Part shown: piece after piece, positions 25,733-35,383 of the stretch
Layout: each line of letters opens with the position of its first letter
How positions within the stretch are numbered: the stretch's first letter is position 1
Origin: Mangrovicella endophytica
GTDB taxonomy: Bacteria > Pseudomonadota > Alphaproteobacteria > Rhizobiales > Rhizobiaceae
Length of the DNA: 64,000 nt
NCBI RefSeq assembly: GCF_002893625.1
Contig: NZ_PKMZ01000001.1
Span: forward strand, 1,054,001-1,118,000
Direction of reading: 5' to 3'
Notes under the pieces: generated by a model
Told to the model about the DNA's origin: nothing
Database searches by the model: none
The model's input: the letters and a program-made list of their open reading frames with translations, nothing else
Program-made: the position numbers and the translations under genes

Positions 25733-26779
25733 ATGCCGGACATCAACAGCCACGATCCCGTCGAGCCTCATTCCGATCTCGATGCTCTCGCACAGAGCCG
25801 AGCTCGCTATCGCGCCCTGTTCGAGGCGATCGACGACGGCTTCTGCATCATCGAGTTCATTGACGGTCCGCACGGGCCATTAAGCGACTACGTCCATATC
25901 GAAGCCAATACCGGCTACGAGCGCCATACCGGCATTCCCGGCATCATCGGCATGAGACTGCGCGAGATCGCGCCGAACGAGGCAGACGGTTGGCTCGAAC
26001 TTTACGGCAGCGTCCTGGAGACGGGTCAGCCGATCCGCTTCGAGCGGGAGTTCGTTGCGGCGGGGCGCCATATCGAGGTTGCCGCCGCCCGCGTCGAGCC
26101 GGCTAGCCTGCGTCAGGTCTCCGTGCTCTTCCGCGACATCACGGCACGCAAGCGGGCAGAGGCGGCTCTTCGTGCCAGCGAGTCGCTCGCCAGAGAGAAT
26201 ATCGAGCGCGTGCAGCTCGCGCTCGCCGCTGGTGCGATCATCGGCACGTGGCTGTGGGATCTGCCAAGTGACCGCTTCACCGTTGACGAAGCCTTCGCGC
26301 GCTCCTTCGGTCTTGATCCGGCTCTCGGCCGCGATGGCCTCAGCCTCGCGCAGGTCGTCGAGACCGTGCATCCGGAGGATCGCGGCGGCTTGGCAGCCGC
26401 GATCGACGAGGCCATCAAGCGGGGCGGGGCCTATGCGCACCAGTACCGCACGCGCCGGGCCGACGGGAACTACTACTGGCTGGAGGCGAACGGCCGCGTC
26501 GATCACGGGCCGGACGGCACGCCGCTGCGCTTCCCCGGCGTTCTGATCGATGTCGAGGAACGGCGCGCCGCCGAGGCGGAGCGCATCCGCGTCAACGAGA
26601 TGCTGCGCAACCTCAACGAGACGCTAGAACAGCGGGTGGCGGCCCAGACGGCGGAGCTGATGGCGGGGAGGAGGCGCTGCGGCAGTCACAGAAGATGGAA
26701 GCGGTCGGTCAGCTCACCGGCGGCCTCGCCCATGACTTCAACAATCTCTTGGCAGGCATCTCCGGATCGCTCGACCTGA
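25733..26779 (+). CDS. Hybrid sensor kinase, N-terminal sensor part (gene split by a frameshift)
   Basis: Encodes two PAS folds (about residues 18-140, ending VLFRDITARKRAEAALR, and about 155-285, ending LIDVEERRAAEAER) and a coiled-coil linker (MLRNLNETLEQRVAAQTAEL). ATG 25733 has GAAGAAG upstream; GTG 25721 is possible. After base 26668 the frame leaves the kinase: restoring one G in the GGGG run at 26665-26668 would give AGEEALRQSQKMEAVGQ and join the kinase domain. The last 37 codons are therefore out-of-frame. As it stands this part lacks a catalytic core. No transmembrane helix is visible, so the sensor is cytoplasmic. Confidence 0.7.
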   Translation: MPDINSHDPVEPHSDLDALAQSRARYRALFEAIDDGFCIIEFIDGPHGPLSDYVHIEANTGYERHTGIPGIIGMRLREIAPNEADGWLELYGSVLETGQPIRFEREFVAAGRHIEVAAARVEPASLRQVSVLFRDITARKRAEAALRASESLARENIERVQLALAAGAIIGTWLWDLPSDRFTVDEAFARSFGLDPALGRDGLSLAQVVETVHPEDRGGLAAAIDEAIKRGGAYAHQYRTRRADGNYYWLEANGRVDHGPDGTPLRFPGVLIDVEERRAAEAERIRVNEMLRNLNETLEQRVAAQTAELMAGRRRCGSHRRWKRSVSSPAASPMTSTISWQASPDRST

Positions 26780-27822
26780 TGCAATCAAGGATCCAGCAGG
26801 GGCGGATCGGCGAGCTCGACCGTTACATCATCGGCGCGCAGGGCGCCGCCAAGCGCGCCGCTGCCTTGACCCACCGCCTGCTGGCCTTCTCGAGGCGCCA
26901 AACGCTTGATCCAAGGCCGACCGACGTCAACCGCCTCGTCTCCGGCATGGAGGATCTGATCCGTCGCACCGTCGGCCCGCAGATCGCGGTCGAGACGGGA
27001 GCAAAAGGCGGTCTCTGGGCCACTCTCGTCGATCCGAACCAGCTTGAGAACGCACTCCTGAATCTCTGCATCAACGCGCGCGATGCCATGCCGGAGGGCG
27101 GCAAGATCATCATCGAGACTGGCAATCGCTGGCTCGACGATCGAGCCGCTCGCGAGCGGGATCTGCCGCGCGGCCAGTATGTCTCCATGTGTGTGTCCGA
27201 CAACGGGATCGGCATGACGCCCGATGTCATCGCCAAGGCCTTCGACCCGTTCTTCACCACCAAGCCCATCGGGATGGGGACCGGTCTCGGCCTGTCGATG
27301 ATCTATGGCTTCGCACGCCAGTCGGGCGGCCAGGTGCGCATCTATTCGGAAGCCGGCCAGGGAACGATGGTTTGCCTGTACCTGCCGCGCCACCATGGCG
27401 AGGAGCAGGTCGAATCGCCCTATGAACCGAGCGCCGAGCGCCGCGACGTCGGCGGCAAGACGATCCTCGTCGTCGACGACGAGCCGCTGGTTCGCATGCT
27501 TCTGGTCGATGCCGTCGAGGATCTCGGTTTTGCCCCGCTGGAGGCCGAAGACGGAGTTCAGGCGCTGAAGATTCTGCGCTCCGACATCCACCTCGACCTC
27601 CTGATCACCGATGTCGGGCTGCCGAACGGGATGAACGGCCGTCAGGTCGCAGATGCCGCGCGCGAAGTCCGGCCGGACTTGAAGGTGCTCTTCGTCACTG
27701 GCTATGCCGAGAATGCGGTACTCAGCCATGGCCATCTCGATCGCAGCATGCAGGTCGTCACCAAGCCCTTCGACATGACCGTTCTGGCAGCCCGGATCCA
27801 GGAGATGGTCGGGGACGAGTGA
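26695..27822 (+). CDS. Hybrid sensor kinase, histidine kinase and receiver part (downstream of the frameshift)
   Basis: A 375-residue continuation in the -1 frame. It contains the H-box VGQLTGGLAHDFNNLLAGI (phospho-His), the ATPase domain with NLCINARDAM, SDNGIGMTPD and GTGLGLSMIYGF, and a C-terminal receiver domain with VVDDEPLVR, LITDVGLPNG (phospho-Asp) and TKPFD. The first ATG in frame is at 26695; GGGGAGGAGG lies 20 bases upstream, too far for standard initiation. It is either made by frameshifting or reinitiation, or the pair is a pseudogene or sequencing error. The receiver domain suggests phosphorelay to a separate partner not encoded nearby. Confidence 0.7.
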   Translation: MEAVGQLTGGLAHDFNNLLAGISGSLDLMQSRIQQGRIGELDRYIIGAQGAAKRAAALTHRLLAFSRRQTLDPRPTDVNRLVSGMEDLIRRTVGPQIAVETGAKGGLWATLVDPNQLENALLNLCINARDAMPEGGKIIIETGNRWLDDRAARERDLPRGQYVSMCVSDNGIGMTPDVIAKAFDPFFTTKPIGMGTGLGLSMIYGFARQSGGQVRIYSEAGQGTMVCLYLPRHHGEEQVESPYEPSAERRDVGGKTILVVDDEPLVRMLLVDAVEDLGFAPLEAEDGVQALKILRSDIHLDLLITDVGLPNGMNGRQVADAAREVRPDLKVLFVTGYAENAVLSHGHLDRSMQVVTKPFDMTVLAARIQEMVGDE

Positions 27823-28333
27823 CATCCGTAATCCGGCGATGCGCCGTCAGGAGCTTTGCGGCCGGCCCTGAAGCCTCCACCTCGCGCTTTGTAACAGAAT
27901 GTGAACGGATTTTATTTCGTGGCGGCTTCATGTCCGAAATGTGGTGACCGCCTCCGGCCGGCTCTTGGGTGCGCTTCCCGGCGAACGGCCAGTGGAGCGC
28001 TTCAGCCCCAGCCATGGACAGCCTGCCAAGGCGCTGATTCCTAGCCCTTTGCTGCTGTTTCGGGGTGATAGCCGCCACTTGTTTGTCGCAGCGCGATAAG
28101 CGCGAGTGCATCGCAAGATCACCGCGAGGCTGCCTGTCGCCCGGATGCAACAGTCAACAGGAAGTCACGGATGTGGCAGCCATGTGGCGGCGCGCACGGC
28201 CCGGCGCGTGCGGTTGCAGGGCGCGTTAGCATCTTGTTAGCTCCGCTCACCGAGGAAGGACGGCGAAGGGCCGGCGCCTTCTCCGGCGGGGAAATCTGAA
28301 CTGCCGTGCAAGGCTGAGCTGAGGGGATCATCG
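27823..28333. other. Gene-free region upstream of rlpA
   Basis: These 511 bases contain an AT-rich patch (about 27888-27925) that could be a promoter, and a tandem GTTAGC element close to rlpA. Small frames on the minus strand here have no recognisable features. An unannotated small RNA is possible but not supported by a clear promoter-terminator pair. Confidence 0.4.
28225..28241 (+). promoter_or_regulatory. Tandem GTTAGC element upstream of rlpA
   Basis: Two GTTAGC hexamers start exactly 11 bases apart, 93 bases before the rlpA start. Seen as TTAG-N7-TTAG the layout resembles the CtrA site TTAA-N7-TTAA or an OmpR-family double half-site. The match is imperfect. Confidence 0.35.
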
Positions 28334-29461
28334 ATGGCAGAAGCGACATCATTCCGGATGGCGAGGCATTCCACTGCCGTCCTGATTGCCGCTGCTGCCG
28401 TCGCCGCTCTTGCCGGATGCCAGTCCAAGTCCGATGCCGTGGCGAGCGCGGACGAAAAGGCCGTGCTCGATACGAGCGTCGCCTTCAGCTCCAAGACCTT
28501 CGGCGTTCCTGTCAGCCCTCGGGTCACCGATCTGAAGCGCGTGCGCAAGGGCGGGGGCCGCGAGCAGGTCGGCAAGCCCTACAAGGTCCGGGGCAAGTGG
28601 TACTACCCGAAGGAAGAGCCCGGCTATGTCAAAAGTGGCAAGGCCTCCTGGTACGGGTCGAATTTCCATGGCCGGCTGACCGCCAACGGTGAAGTCTACG
28701 ACATGTACGGCCTGTCGGCCGCTCATCCGACCTTCCCGCTGCCTTCCTATGCGCGGGTCACCAATCTGAGCAACGGCAACCAGGTCGTCGTCCGCGTCAA
28801 TGACCGCGGGCCTTATGCCGCCGACCGGATGATGGACCTGTCGTCCGAAGCGGCGGAGCTGCTGGCCTTCAAGCAGGACGGCATCGCCGACATCAAGGTC
28901 GAGTATGTCGGCAAGGCACCGCTGGAAGGCGACGATACGAAGACGCTGATGGCGAGTTTCAAGCCCGGCGACGGCGGTACCGTTGTGGGCACACCGGATA
29001 CGATGATGGTTGCCTCCATCGAAGCGCCGGCGGCCGCTCCAGCCACCTTATCGTCGCTGATCGCTGCGAACGACATGTCGCTTCCGGGCGTGCGGCCGCT
29101 CGAGGCAATCGACGGGATGCGCACGGGCAGCGTGCCTTTGCCGACGCGGCGCTCGATCCTGTCCTCCTACGCTCCAGCCGCCGCGTCCCATTCCGGTGCC
29201 GCGGCAGCGCTCGATTCGATCGCAGCCGCCGCACCCTCCGCCCGACCGGAGCGGATCGAAATCGGCAGCCTCCGCGACGCGGAGACGATGCGGCGCCTTC
29301 AGGCCGTGCTGCTCGGGCAAGGCCGCCTCGTCGAAGACCGCGATAGCGCCGGCGGTCCGGCCTCGCTGTCCTTCGACGTCGCGGCGGGTGCCGATGCCGA
29401 CGCGCTGCTGCGCCGCATCTGGCAGGCGGGTGCGGCGGACGCCTTCCTGCTGCGCGACTGA
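28334..29461 (+). CDS. rlpA: RlpA-like septal ring lipoprotein/lytic transglycosylase
   Basis: A 375-residue lipoprotein (lipobox ALAGC near residue 29) with a double-psi beta-barrel domain at about residues 95-185. Its core reads GKASWYGSNFHGRLTANGE and RVNDRGPYAADRMMDLS, the expected RlpA active-site region that cleaves denuded glycan strands at the septum. The middle (200-300) is Ala/Pro/Ser rich and probably disordered. The C-terminal 70 residues fold into an alpha/beta segment where SPOR domains normally sit, but I cannot confirm a SPOR match. GAGGGGATC precedes the ATG. It stands before the DacF-like gene, so two peptidoglycan-active genes are adjacent. Confidence 0.9.
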   Translation: MAEATSFRMARHSTAVLIAAAAVAALAGCQSKSDAVASADEKAVLDTSVAFSSKTFGVPVSPRVTDLKRVRKGGGREQVGKPYKVRGKWYYPKEEPGYVKSGKASWYGSNFHGRLTANGEVYDMYGLSAAHPTFPLPSYARVTNLSNGNQVVVRVNDRGPYAADRMMDLSSEAAELLAFKQDGIADIKVEYVGKAPLEGDDTKTLMASFKPGDGGTVVGTPDTMMVASIEAPAAAPATLSSLIAANDMSLPGVRPLEAIDGMRTGSVPLPTRRSILSSYAPAAASHSGAAAALDSIAAAAPSARPERIEIGSLRDAETMRRLQAVLLGQGRLVEDRDSAGGPASLSFDVAAGADADALLRRIWQAGAADAFLLRD

Positions 29462-29628
29462 GCGCTCGTTCCAGTTCAGAAGACGACCATCGGAAGGCGG
29501 CGGGGGCTGTGCTCCTGCCCGGGCGTTTCGGCCGTTAAGCCTGCGACATGAAGGGCAGCCTTGCATGTTCCTGCGCCGCCGGGGCTGCGATACAGTGCCC
29601 AGGCCGACTGCCTCGATCGCCGGACATC

Positions 29629-30822
29629 ATGATCTCTTCGCTCGTCAATCGCACCCGTCTCGCCGGCTTTGCCGGCGTCGCGCTCGTTCTTGCGAGCTTG
29701 CCCGCGGCGGCCGAGACCGCTCCGACGCCATCGCCGTCGCAGACGCCGGCCAAGCAGGTCATCCTCGTCGATGCCGAGAGTGGCGCGATCCTGTTCGAGA
29801 AGAACGCCGACGAGGCGTTCCCCCCGGCCTCCCTCGCCAAGTTGATGACGATGGAGATCGTCTTCGAGGCCCTGAAGAAGGGCTCGCTGCGCCTTGACCA
29901 GAGCTTTGCGGTCAGCACCCACGCCTGGCGCACCGGCGGCGCGCCGTCAGGCACCTCCACGATGTTCGCCAAGGTCAACTCGCAGGTACCCCTTGAGGCG
30001 CTGATCCGCGGTGTCGTGATCCAGTCGGCCAATGATGCGGCAATCGCGATCGCCGAGGGCATGGCAGGCTCGGAGGAGGGCTTCGCGCGGCTGATGAATG
30101 CACGCGCCGCCGAACTCGGCATGAAGGGCTCGCACTTCGTCAATCCGACCGGCCTTCCGGCCGAAGGGCAGCGCGTCACCGCGCGCGACCTCGCGATCCT
30201 CGCCCGGCATATCGAGGAAGCCCATCCCGACCAATATAAGATCTACGCTGAGACCTCCTTCGAGTGGAACAAGATACTCCAGCGCAGCCGTAACCCATTG
30301 CTGGGCATGAATATCGGCGCGGAGGGCATGGAGATCGGCTTTTCCGAAGGCTACGGCTATGCGCTCGTCGGAGTAACCCGCAAGGACGGCCGCGTGACCT
30401 TGCTTGCGACCGGCGGGCTCGCCAGCGCCAAGGAGCGCGCCGCCGAGTCGCGCCGCCTGCTGGAGTGGGCGGCCACCGACTTCCGCCGCGAGGTGCTGTT
30501 CGAGCCTGGCACGGTGGTCGGCCGTGCCGAAGTCTTCGGCGGGACGGCATCATCCGTGTCGCTGCGCCCGAAACTGCCGGTGGTCGCCTTCGTGCCGAAC
30601 GCCGCGGCGGATACGGTGAAGGCGAGGATCTTCTATGATGGACCGCTGCTGGCGCCCATCCGCACCGGCGACAAGATCGGGCGGGTCGAGATCCAGGTCG
30701 ACGGGAAGACAAGCATCACCGAGGATCTCTTCGCGGGCGAGACGGTCGAGCAGGGCACCTTTGCCGACCGCGCGCTTGGGGCGGCGCAGGAGCTTGCCTT
30801 CGGCTGGATACGGACGCTCTGA
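29629..30822 (+). CDS. DacF/PBP5-family D-alanyl-D-alanine carboxypeptidase with altered KTG motif
   Basis: A 397-residue low-molecular-mass penicillin-binding protein. A signal peptide (MISSLVNRTRLAGFAGVALV, cleaved near AAAET) supports ATG 29629; ATG 29548 is possible. Catalytic SxxK is ASLAKLMT and SxN is SANDAAIAI, both intact. The third motif, expected as KTG in GADG-KTG-HT, reads GAEGMEIGFSEGYGYALVG, so Lys is replaced by Glu and Thr by Ile. A PBP5 C-terminal beta domain follows (about 295-390). With KTG lost, D,D-carboxypeptidase activity may be weak, absent or altered. Its stop overlaps tmk by one base, heading a conserved housekeeping run. Confidence 0.88.
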   Translation: MISSLVNRTRLAGFAGVALVLASLPAAAETAPTPSPSQTPAKQVILVDAESGAILFEKNADEAFPPASLAKLMTMEIVFEALKKGSLRLDQSFAVSTHAWRTGGAPSGTSTMFAKVNSQVPLEALIRGVVIQSANDAAIAIAEGMAGSEEGFARLMNARAAELGMKGSHFVNPTGLPAEGQRVTARDLAILARHIEEAHPDQYKIYAETSFEWNKILQRSRNPLLGMNIGAEGMEIGFSEGYGYALVGVTRKDGRVTLLATGGLASAKERAAESRRLLEWAATDFRREVLFEPGTVVGRAEVFGGTASSVSLRPKLPVVAFVPNAAADTVKARIFYDGPLLAPIRTGDKIGRVEIQVDGKTSITEDLFAGETVEQGTFADRALGAAQELAFGWIRTL

Positions 30823-31544
30823 TGCGACGGGAGGCTGACATCCGGCCGAAGGGCTACTTCATCACCTTCGAGGGCGGCGAGGGCAGCGGCAAGTCGACCC
30901 AGGTCGAGCGCCTGCGCGCCGCGCTCGCGTCCGAGGGCCATGACGTTCTGGCGACACGCGAGCCGGGCGGCTCCCCCGGGGCCGACGCGCTGCGACACAT
31001 CATCCTGTCCGGCGCGGTCGAGGCGCTCGGGCCCGATCTAGAGGCGATCCTGTTTGCCGCAGCCCGCAGCGATCATGTCACCACCGCTATCGCGCCGGCG
31101 CTGGAGGATGGCGCCATCGTCGTCTGCGACCGGTTCATCGATTCCACGCGGGTGTATCAGGGGCTGGATCCGGCCATCGACGACGACCTTCTTGCCGCGC
31201 TGGAGCGGGCGGCGCTCAGCGGCACCTATCCTGACCTGACGATCATCCTCGATATCGACGCGGAGACCGGCCTTGCCCGCGCCGCAGCGCGCCGCGGCAC
31301 GGCCGGCGCCGACCGCTACGAGCGCCAGGACGTCTCCGTGCACGAGGCCCGGCGGCAGGCATTTCTCACCATCGCCGCAAAGGAGTCTGAGCGCTGCGTC
31401 GTCGTCGATGCGCGCCGCGCACCGGAGGAGATCGCCAACGAGGTGGCGATGATCGTCGAGGACCGCCTCCAGGCTGCCCGGCTGGAGCGCCTCGGACGCA
31501 GCCTGTCGGCGCAATCGGCGCCGATGCGTCGGCAATCATCGTGA
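30822..31544 (+). CDS. tmk: Thymidylate kinase
   Basis: A 240-residue kinase that phosphorylates dTMP to dTDP. It has the P-loop FEGGEGSGKSTQ near residue 20, REPGGSPGADALR, the DRF motif VVCDRFIDSTRVYQG and a lid with DRYERQD. Slightly longer than the usual 210-230 because of tails at both ends. It starts at the A of the preceding gene's TGA and its stop overlaps the holB GTG start by four bases, so the three genes are coupled. Confidence 0.96.
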   Translation: MRREADIRPKGYFITFEGGEGSGKSTQVERLRAALASEGHDVLATREPGGSPGADALRHIILSGAVEALGPDLEAILFAAARSDHVTTAIAPALEDGAIVVCDRFIDSTRVYQGLDPAIDDDLLAALERAALSGTYPDLTIILDIDAETGLARAAARRGTAGADRYERQDVSVHEARRQAFLTIAAKESERCVVVDARRAPEEIANEVAMIVEDRLQAARLERLGRSLSAQSAPMRRQSS

Positions 31545-32602
31545 TTGGCGAGCACCTCGGCGAGCTGCAGCCGCAATTCGACGATCTCGACGGCGTCGCC
31601 CCGCCGGCTGCCACGCTGACCTTCTACGGCCAGCAGGCGCAGTGGGAGGCCTTCGAGACGGCGAGGGGCAGCGACCGTCTGCACCATGCCTGGCTGCTCC
31701 AGGGACCGCGTGGCGTCGGGAAGGCGACACTGGCCTTCGCCATGGCCCGCCAGCTTCTGGGCGTCGAGCGTCTGGATGACGGCGATGGCCGCCCGACCTT
31801 CTCTCCGGAGGATGCCCAGGCGCGTCAGATCGCCCAAGGCAGCCACCCGAACCTTATCCACATCTCACGGCCTCCGGCGGACCGCGGCGGCTTTCGCACG
31901 CAGATCACCATCGACGACATCCGCCGGCTGAACCGCTTCTTTCAGGCGACCACAGCAGCCGGCAGGTGGCGTATCGCCATCGTCGATCCCGCCGACGATC
32001 TCAACCGCAGCGCCGCCAATGCGCTTTTGAAGATCCTGGAGGAACCGCCGGAGCGCTCGATCTTCCTGATCACCAGCCATGCGCCGGGCCGGCTCTTGCC
32101 GACGATCCGATCGCGCTGCCGATTACTGCGCTTCGAGCCGCTCGCCGACGGCGACCTAGCAGCTGCCCTGACCGCAACCGGCGCCGGTCTCGGGGAGATC
32201 GAGATGAAGGCGGCCATTCAGCGGGCAGGGGGCAGCGTGCGCGATGCGCTGTCGCTGGTTGCGCATGGCGGATTGGAGATCGACCAGCGGCTGACGGCGC
32301 TCTGGAACGCGCCGCGCACCGATTGGCACGGCGTGCAGGAACTCGCCGACGCCCTGTCGGCGCGGGGGCGCGAGAACAGCTACGACCTCCTGCTGGCGAG
32401 CCTTCTCGCCTTCCTTTCCGCGGAGGCGGAGAAGCGCCTCGCTGCCGGCGACGCAGACAGCGCTGCGCGCTTCGCCAGTCTCTGGCAGCGCGAAAGCGGC
32501 CGCTTCCGCGAGGCGCTCGCCTATAATCTCGACCGCAAGCAGGTGGTGTTGAGCTTCTTCGCCGCGCTGGAGGAGGCGCGGGGAGGGCCTCTCGCCGCCT
32601 GA
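31541..32602 (+). CDS. holB: DNA polymerase III subunit delta'
   Basis: A 353-residue clamp-loader subunit. It contains the modified P-loop GPRGVGKATLAFAMARQLL, the segment NRSAANALLKILEEPPE and the conserved SRCRLLRF (SRC motif) near residue 190. The zinc-binding cysteines of E. coli delta' are not evident. The GTG start overlaps the tmk stop as GTGA. Proximity to tmk and metG is the standard order in Hyphomicrobiales. Confidence 0.94.
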   Translation: MIGEHLGELQPQFDDLDGVAPPAATLTFYGQQAQWEAFETARGSDRLHHAWLLQGPRGVGKATLAFAMARQLLGVERLDDGDGRPTFSPEDAQARQIAQGSHPNLIHISRPPADRGGFRTQITIDDIRRLNRFFQATTAAGRWRIAIVDPADDLNRSAANALLKILEEPPERSIFLITSHAPGRLLPTIRSRCRLLRFEPLADGDLAAALTATGAGLGEIEMKAAIQRAGGSVRDALSLVAHGGLEIDQRLTALWNAPRTDWHGVQELADALSARGRENSYDLLLASLLAFLSAEAEKRLAAGDADSAARFASLWQRESGRFREALAYNLDRKQVVLSFFAALEEARGGPLAA

Positions 32603-32752
32603 GAGGAGCTCAGCCCTGATCAGCGCCGCCGGGCTCCGTTCCGCTTGAGTTCTGTCCCGCGCAGCCGGTCATGCATTGAGCCGGCCACACGCTTGCTCTA
32701 TCTGCAGACGGTCGGCTGGTCCGACGCCTCCTCCGCTTGCAAGATGAGCCCG

Positions 32753-34300
32753 ATGGCCGAACGCTTCTACCTGACCACCGCAATCTCCTATCCGAACGGG
32801 CGTCCGCATATCGGTCACGCCTACGAGCTGATCGCGACCGACGCGATCGCGCGGTTCAAGCGGCTGGACGGCTACGACGTGATGTTCCTGACGGGAACCG
32901 ACGAGCACGGCATCAAGATGCTGCAGACGGCCCGCAAGCTCGGTGTCGACGTGCGTCAGCTCGCCGACACGAATGCGGCCGAGTTCCAGAAGATGGCAAG
33001 CGTCCTCGGCGGGTCGCAGGACGACTTCATCCGCACCAGCGAGCCGCGCCACCGCGTCGCCAGCCAGGCGATCTGGCAACGCATGCTGGCCGCCGGCGAC
33101 ATCTACAAGGACTCCTACGCGGGCTGGTACTCGGTGCGCGACGAAGCCTATTACGGTGAGGAGGAAACCGAGGAACGGCCTGACGGCAAGCGCTACGGCC
33201 CGCAGGGCACGCCTGTGGATTGGGTGGAGGAGGAGAGCTACTTCTTCCGCCTGTCCGCCTTCGGCGACCGGCTGCTCGACCTCTATGAGAGCAATCCGGA
33301 CTTCGTCGGCCCGGCCGAGCGGCGCAACGAGATCGTCTCCTTCGTGAAGAGCGGGCTGCGCGACCTCTCCATCTCGCGCACCACCTTCGACTGGGGCATT
33401 CCGGTGCCCGGTGACGAGCGGCACGTGATGTATGTCTGGGTCGATGCCCTGACGAACTACCTGACCGCCACCGGCTTTCCCGAGGAGGGCGAGCGCAGCC
33501 GCTTCTGGCCGGCCGATCTCCACATCATCGGCAAGGACATCGTGCGCTTCCACGCCGTCTACTGGCCGGCCTTCCTGATGTCGGCGGGGCTGCCGCTGCC
33601 GCGCCGCGTCTTTGCGCACGGCTTCCTGTTCAACCGCGGGGAGAAGATGTCCAAGTCGGTCGGCAACGTCATCGACCCGTTTTCGCTGGTCGAGACCTAC
33701 GGGCTCGATCCGCTGCGCTACTTCTTTCTGCGCGAGGTGCCGTTCGGCCAGGACGGCAACTATTCGCACGAGGCGATCGTCAACCGCACCAATTCCGAGC
33801 TCGCCAACGACCTCGGCAATCTGGCGCAGCGCTCGCTGTCGATGATCGCCAAGCATTGCGGAGCGGCGGTGCCGCAGCCGGGCGCCTTTACCGAGGCCGA
33901 CAATGCGATCCTCGGCGCGGCCGGCGGGCTCCTGGAGAAGGCGCGCGACGCGATCGACCGGCAGGAGCTGCATGCGATCCTCGGCGCCGCGATCGCCGTC
34001 GTCGCCGATGCCAACCGCTATTTTGCGGGGCAGGAGCCGTGGGCGCTGCGGAAGAGCGATCCGGAGCGGATGGGAACGGTGCTGTTCGTCACCGCCGAGG
34101 TGCTGAGGCGCGTCGCCATCCTGCTGCAGCCCTTCGTGCCCGCAAGCGCGGAGAAGCTGCTCGACATCCTCGGCGTGCCCGCGGAGGAGCGCAGCTTCAA
34201 CGAGCTGACCGCGGACGTTGCGCTGAAGCCGGGCCGGGCACTGCCGGCGCCGCAGCCGGTGTTCCCGCGCTATGTCGAGCCCGAGCAGCCGGCCGCCTGA
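32753..34300 (+). CDS. metG: Methionyl-tRNA synthetase
   Basis: A 515-residue class I synthetase charging tRNA-Met. HIGH appears as [11 protein letters not shown] near residue 17 and KMSKS as [10 protein letters not shown] near residue 300, with an anticodon-binding alpha-helical domain after residue 370. It is the shorter type without a C-terminal dimerisation domain, and the zinc-knuckle cysteines are absent. ATG 32753 gives the family's usual start [18 protein letters not shown] 32744 is close by, and a longer frame from 32645 is unlikely. A 150-base gap after holB may carry its own promoter. Confidence 0.96.
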   Translation: MAERFYLTTAISYPNGRPHIGHAYELIATDAIARFKRLDGYDVMFLTGTDEHGIKMLQTARKLGVDVRQLADTNAAEFQKMASVLGGSQDDFIRTSEPRHRVASQAIWQRMLAAGDIYKDSYAGWYSVRDEAYYGEEETEERPDGKRYGPQGTPVDWVEEESYFFRLSAFGDRLLDLYESNPDFVGPAERRNEIVSFVKSGLRDLSISRTTFDWGIPVPGDERHVMYVWVDALTNYLTATGFPEEGERSRFWPADLHIIGKDIVRFHAVYWPAFLMSAGLPLPRRVFAHGFLFNRGEKMSKSVGNVIDPFSLVETYGLDPLRYFFLREVPFGQDGNYSHEAIVNRTNSELANDLGNLAQRSLSMIAKHCGAAVPQPGAFTEADNAILGAAGGLLEKARDAIDRQELHAILGAAIAVVADANRYFAGQEPWALRKSDPERMGTVLFVTAEVLRRVAILLQPFVPASAEKLLDILGVPAEERSFNELTADVALKPGRALPAPQPVFPRYVEPEQPAA

Positions 34301-34576
34301 TCGAACGGCGTTTCGAAGCCACCGTCGCGTTGCTTTCGTGTGGATTCGGCGCGCCGGACGGCTCGGCGCATCGATGCCACGCCGGCTGCGCCGAAACTGC
34401 AAACCCTGACACCATGGCCTCATAGGTTCGCCGCCTAGCCAGCATTGGCAACCGAGACAGGGTTAGGTCGCCTCGAATGCCGCCTCTCGTTCAGGGTGGC
34501 TCCGGGCCGCTGGACGCGCTATGTCCGCGGCAATGCGGCTCGCCGCCGCCGCTCCACGCAAGAAGCCTACCGCCTG

Positions 34577-35383
34577 ATGTCTCTCTTTCTCGTCGATAGC
34601 CACTGTCATCTGGACTTTCCGGATTTTGAAGGCGAGCGCGCCGCTCTGATCGAGCGCGCGCGCGCCGCTGGCGTGCAGATGATGGTGACGATCTCGACGC
34701 GCGTGGCACGCCTGGACCAGCTCCTGGCGATCAGCGAAGCGCATCCGAACGTCTATGCGTCCGTCGGAACGCATCCGCACAATGCCGCCGAGGAAGCCGA
34801 CGTCTCCACGGCGGAGCTGGTGCGCCTCAGCGCGCATCCCCGCATCGTCGCCATCGGCGAAGCGGGCCTCGACTACTTCTACGACAACGCGCCGCGCGAC
34901 GTGCAGGCAAGCGTCTTCCGCCGCCATATCGAAGCCGCGCGCGAGACAGGCCTGCCGCTGGTGATCCATGCGCGCGACGCCGATGACGACGTGGCGCGAA
35001 TTTTGGAGGAGGAAGCCGGGAAGGGGGCTTTCCCCTTCATCCTGCACTGCTTCTCCTCCGGCCGGGCGCTGGCGGAGGCAGGTCTGGCGCTCGGCGGCTA
35101 CGTCTCCTTCTCCGGCATCCTCGCGTTCAAGCGCTCCGAGGAGCTGCGCGCCATCGCGGCCGACGTGCCCCTGGAGCGGCTGCTGGTGGAAACGGACGCG
35201 CCCTATCTCGCGCCGCCGCCCTACCGCGGCAAGCGTAACGAGCCGGCCTATGTCGCGCATACGGCGACCGTCCTTGCCGAGGTGAAGGGCACCGACCTCG
35301 ACGGCATCGCGCAGGCGACCACGGACAACTTCTTCCGGCTCTTCCGCAAGGCGGCGGATCCGCGCCAGGGTGCTGCGTCCTGA
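34577..35383 (+). CDS. tatD: TatD-family metal-dependent hydrolase
   Basis: A 268-residue TIM-barrel hydrolase, probably a 3'-5' exonuclease. Metal ligands are visible: VDSHCHLD at the start, GEAGLDYFY near residue 95, PLVIHARDADDD near 132, ILHCFSSG near 157 and VETDAPYLAP near 205. ATG 34577 is the accepted family start; the frame upstream to 34445 shows no homology. Its stop overlaps the next gene's start by one base. Confidence 0.94.
   Translation: MSLFLVDSHCHLDFPDFEGERAALIERARAAGVQMMVTISTRVARLDQLLAISEAHPNVYASVGTHPHNAAEEADVSTAELVRLSAHPRIVAIGEAGLDYFYDNAPRDVQASVFRRHIEAARETGLPLVIHARDADDDVARILEEEAGKGAFPFILHCFSSGRALAEAGLALGGYVSFSGILAFKRSEELRAIAADVPLERLLVETDAPYLAPPPYRGKRNEPAYVAHTATVLAEVKGTDLDGIAQATTDNFFRLFRKAADPRQGAAS

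Noticed and set aside
27758-28150. A 130-codon minus-strand frame after the hybrid kinase
   Set aside because: Partly overlaps the kinase and has no hydrophobic, catalytic or repeated features.
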